Made by a program: the position numbers and the translations under genes | Shown here: positions 23,807 to 24,624 of the stretch, in pieces | How positions within the stretch are numbered: the first letter of the stretch is position 1 | How the letters are laid out: each line of letters starts with the position of its first letter | Assembly (NCBI GenBank): GCA_017501805.1 | Contig: JAFVWG010000177.1 | Coordinates: 1 to 24,624 of the forward strand | DNA: 24,624 bases | DNA from: Oscillospiraceae bacterium | GTDB taxonomy: Bacteria > Bacillota > Clostridia > Oscillospirales > Oscillospiraceae | Reading direction: 5' to 3' | The notes under the pieces: model-generated | Database searches by the model: none | Told to the model about the DNA's origin: nothing | Seen by the model: only the letters and a program-made list of their open reading frames with translations

Positions 23807-24624
23807 ATGAAAATACTTTTGACACAATTCGGAAATGAAACCAACAGCTTTGCCGTTGGGAAAACCACGTTTGAGACGCTTGTTCCCAACGGCTGGGTCA
23901 GAGGAGAAGACGTCATCAGCCAGTTCAAGGGGACGTCGACTTATCTGGGCGGCGCGCTGCGGGCAATCGAAGAAGAAGGTGCGGAACCGCTTCCGATCGA
24001 TCTGGCGACGCGTAGCGGTAACTTCGGCGCGGGACCGATCATGGCAAAGGAGTGCGCCGATTATGTGATGGATCACATAACCGAGAATGTGAAAAAGCAC
24101 ATCGGAGAATTTGACGGTGTGTTTTTTGCCGTGCACGGAGCGGGCTGCTCGGAGGTCGATCTCGATCTGGAGCGCTACAGCTTCAACAGAATGCGCGAGG
24201 TCATCGGTGATACGCCGATGGTGTCGTCGCTGGACGCGCACGCGAATATGAGTCACGATATGGTCTCGCTCTCCGACGGCCTGTACGGCATCAAGACCGT
24301 TCCGCATATCGACTGCGAAGCGGCTGGATACAGAGCCGCAAAATGCCTCATCCGTCAGCTCAGGGGAGAGATCCGTCCTCAGATGTATCTGAAGCAGTTT
24401 CCGCTCCTGATCCCGGCAACAACGGGACGGACTGTGAGTGGTCCGGGCAAGGAAATTATGGAATATGTTGCCCAATATGTGCAGGAGAAGAATTTGCTGG
24501 ACGCTACGTTCTTCTTCGGCTTCTCCGCTGCCGACTGCCCGTGCTCTTCCTGCTCGCTTTTGGTGGTTGCCGATGGCTATACGCCCCAAAAGGAAGCGGA
24601 GGAAATGGCGGAATTCATCTGGGA
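23807..24624 (+). CDS. M81-family metallopeptidase (MlrC-like), 3' end outside window
   Basis: The first 272 residues of an MlrC-type (microcystinase C-like) protein, a zinc enzyme family whose usual length is nearly 500 residues; about the first half is visible. Recognisable parts are the N-terminal ETNSF segment, AVHGAG (108-113), the zinc-site D143-A-H145-A-N and PHIDCEAAGY with H167, and a GFSAADCPCSSCS stretch. The residue before ETN is Asn10, where many members have His. The ATG at 23807 has a strong GGGGGAGGA site. No terminator separates it from the acyltransferase, 27 bases upstream, so it may be read from the polysaccharide promoter. The true substrate is unknown; a link to polysaccharide is not evident. 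Confidence 0.9.
   Translation, partial: MKILLTQFGNETNSFAVGKTTFETLVPNGWVRGEDVISQFKGTSTYLGGALRAIEEEGAEPLPIDLATRSGNFGAGPIMAKECADYVMDHITENVKKHIGEFDGVFFAVHGAGCSEVDLDLERYSFNRMREVIGDTPMVSSLDAHANMSHDMVSLSDGLYGIKTVPHIDCEAAGYRAAKCLIRQLRGEIRPQMYLKQFPLLIPATTGRTVSGPGKEIMEYVAQYVQEKNLLDATFFFGFSAADCPCSSCSLLVVADGYTPQKEAEEMAEFIW

Noticed and set aside
22277..24589. A 770-codon minus-strand frame over the GtrB, acyltransferase and M81 genes
   Set aside because: Same cause: it is antisense to three family-recognised proteins, with an Arg/His/Gln-rich product of no known fold.
1..24624. CRISPR arrays, insertion sequences, tRNA or rRNA genes
   Set aside because: I found no regularly spaced repeats, transposase genes, terminal inverted repeats or RNA gene patterns when reading both strands.

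Overview
The window looks like chromosomal DNA from a low-to-mid GC Gram-positive bacterium, most likely an uncultured or gut-type Clostridia (Lachnospiraceae/Oscillospiraceae style). The grounds are strong AGGAGG-type ribosome binding sites before most genes, roughly half G+C by eye, clostridial-style GGDEF/EAL proteins, and no outer-membrane export genes such as Wza. No rRNA or tRNA is present, so the assignment is an inference. All genes lie on the + strand.

Layout. 1-98 is the C-terminal end of an upstream gene, closed by a strong intrinsic terminator (119-154). A near-consensus promoter follows (TTGAAA-N17-TATACT, 178-206), with an almost perfect 10-bp direct repeat in its spacer. From 265 to 23779 runs one apparently uninterrupted operon of about 23.5 kb. 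Many of its genes overlap by 1-4 bases or are separated by short gaps, and I see no internal terminator of standard form. A partial M81 (MlrC-type) metallopeptidase gene starts at 23807 and runs off the window, with no terminator before it.

The operon is a Wzx/Wzy-type surface polysaccharide locus. It has a priming sugar-phosphate transferase (8621), a flippase (3960), a polymerase (14752) and two tandem chain-length (Wzz/PCP-like) proteins (11462, 12848). Six further transferases are present: GT32 (5456), GT4 (9316, 16053) and GT2 (17267, 18334, 19356). There is also a dispersed Gtr-type membrane glucosylation set: GtrA 3492, GtrII-like 6192 and GtrB-like 21833. Modifying genes are a YdjC/ChbG-type deacetylase (7737), an O-acyltransferase (22781) and a membrane-anchored metallophosphoesterase (10467).

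Cyclic-di-GMP proteins are woven through the same operon. A sensor diguanylate cyclase with intact GGDEF (265) and a stand-alone EAL phosphodiesterase (2644) open it. A membrane degenerate-GGDEF/EAL protein (20453) sits near its end. In the middle, the second PCP protein (12848) has a C-terminal cytoplasmic degenerate GGDEF domain in which the signature has become GNGSF. No tyrosine kinase or phosphatase of the usual Gram-positive Wzd/Wze/Wzb kind is in the window. The most interesting hypothesis is therefore that polymer length or export is controlled by nucleotide binding to a PCP-GGDEF fusion instead of by a bacterial tyrosine kinase, with the second messenger made and degraded by co-transcribed enzymes.
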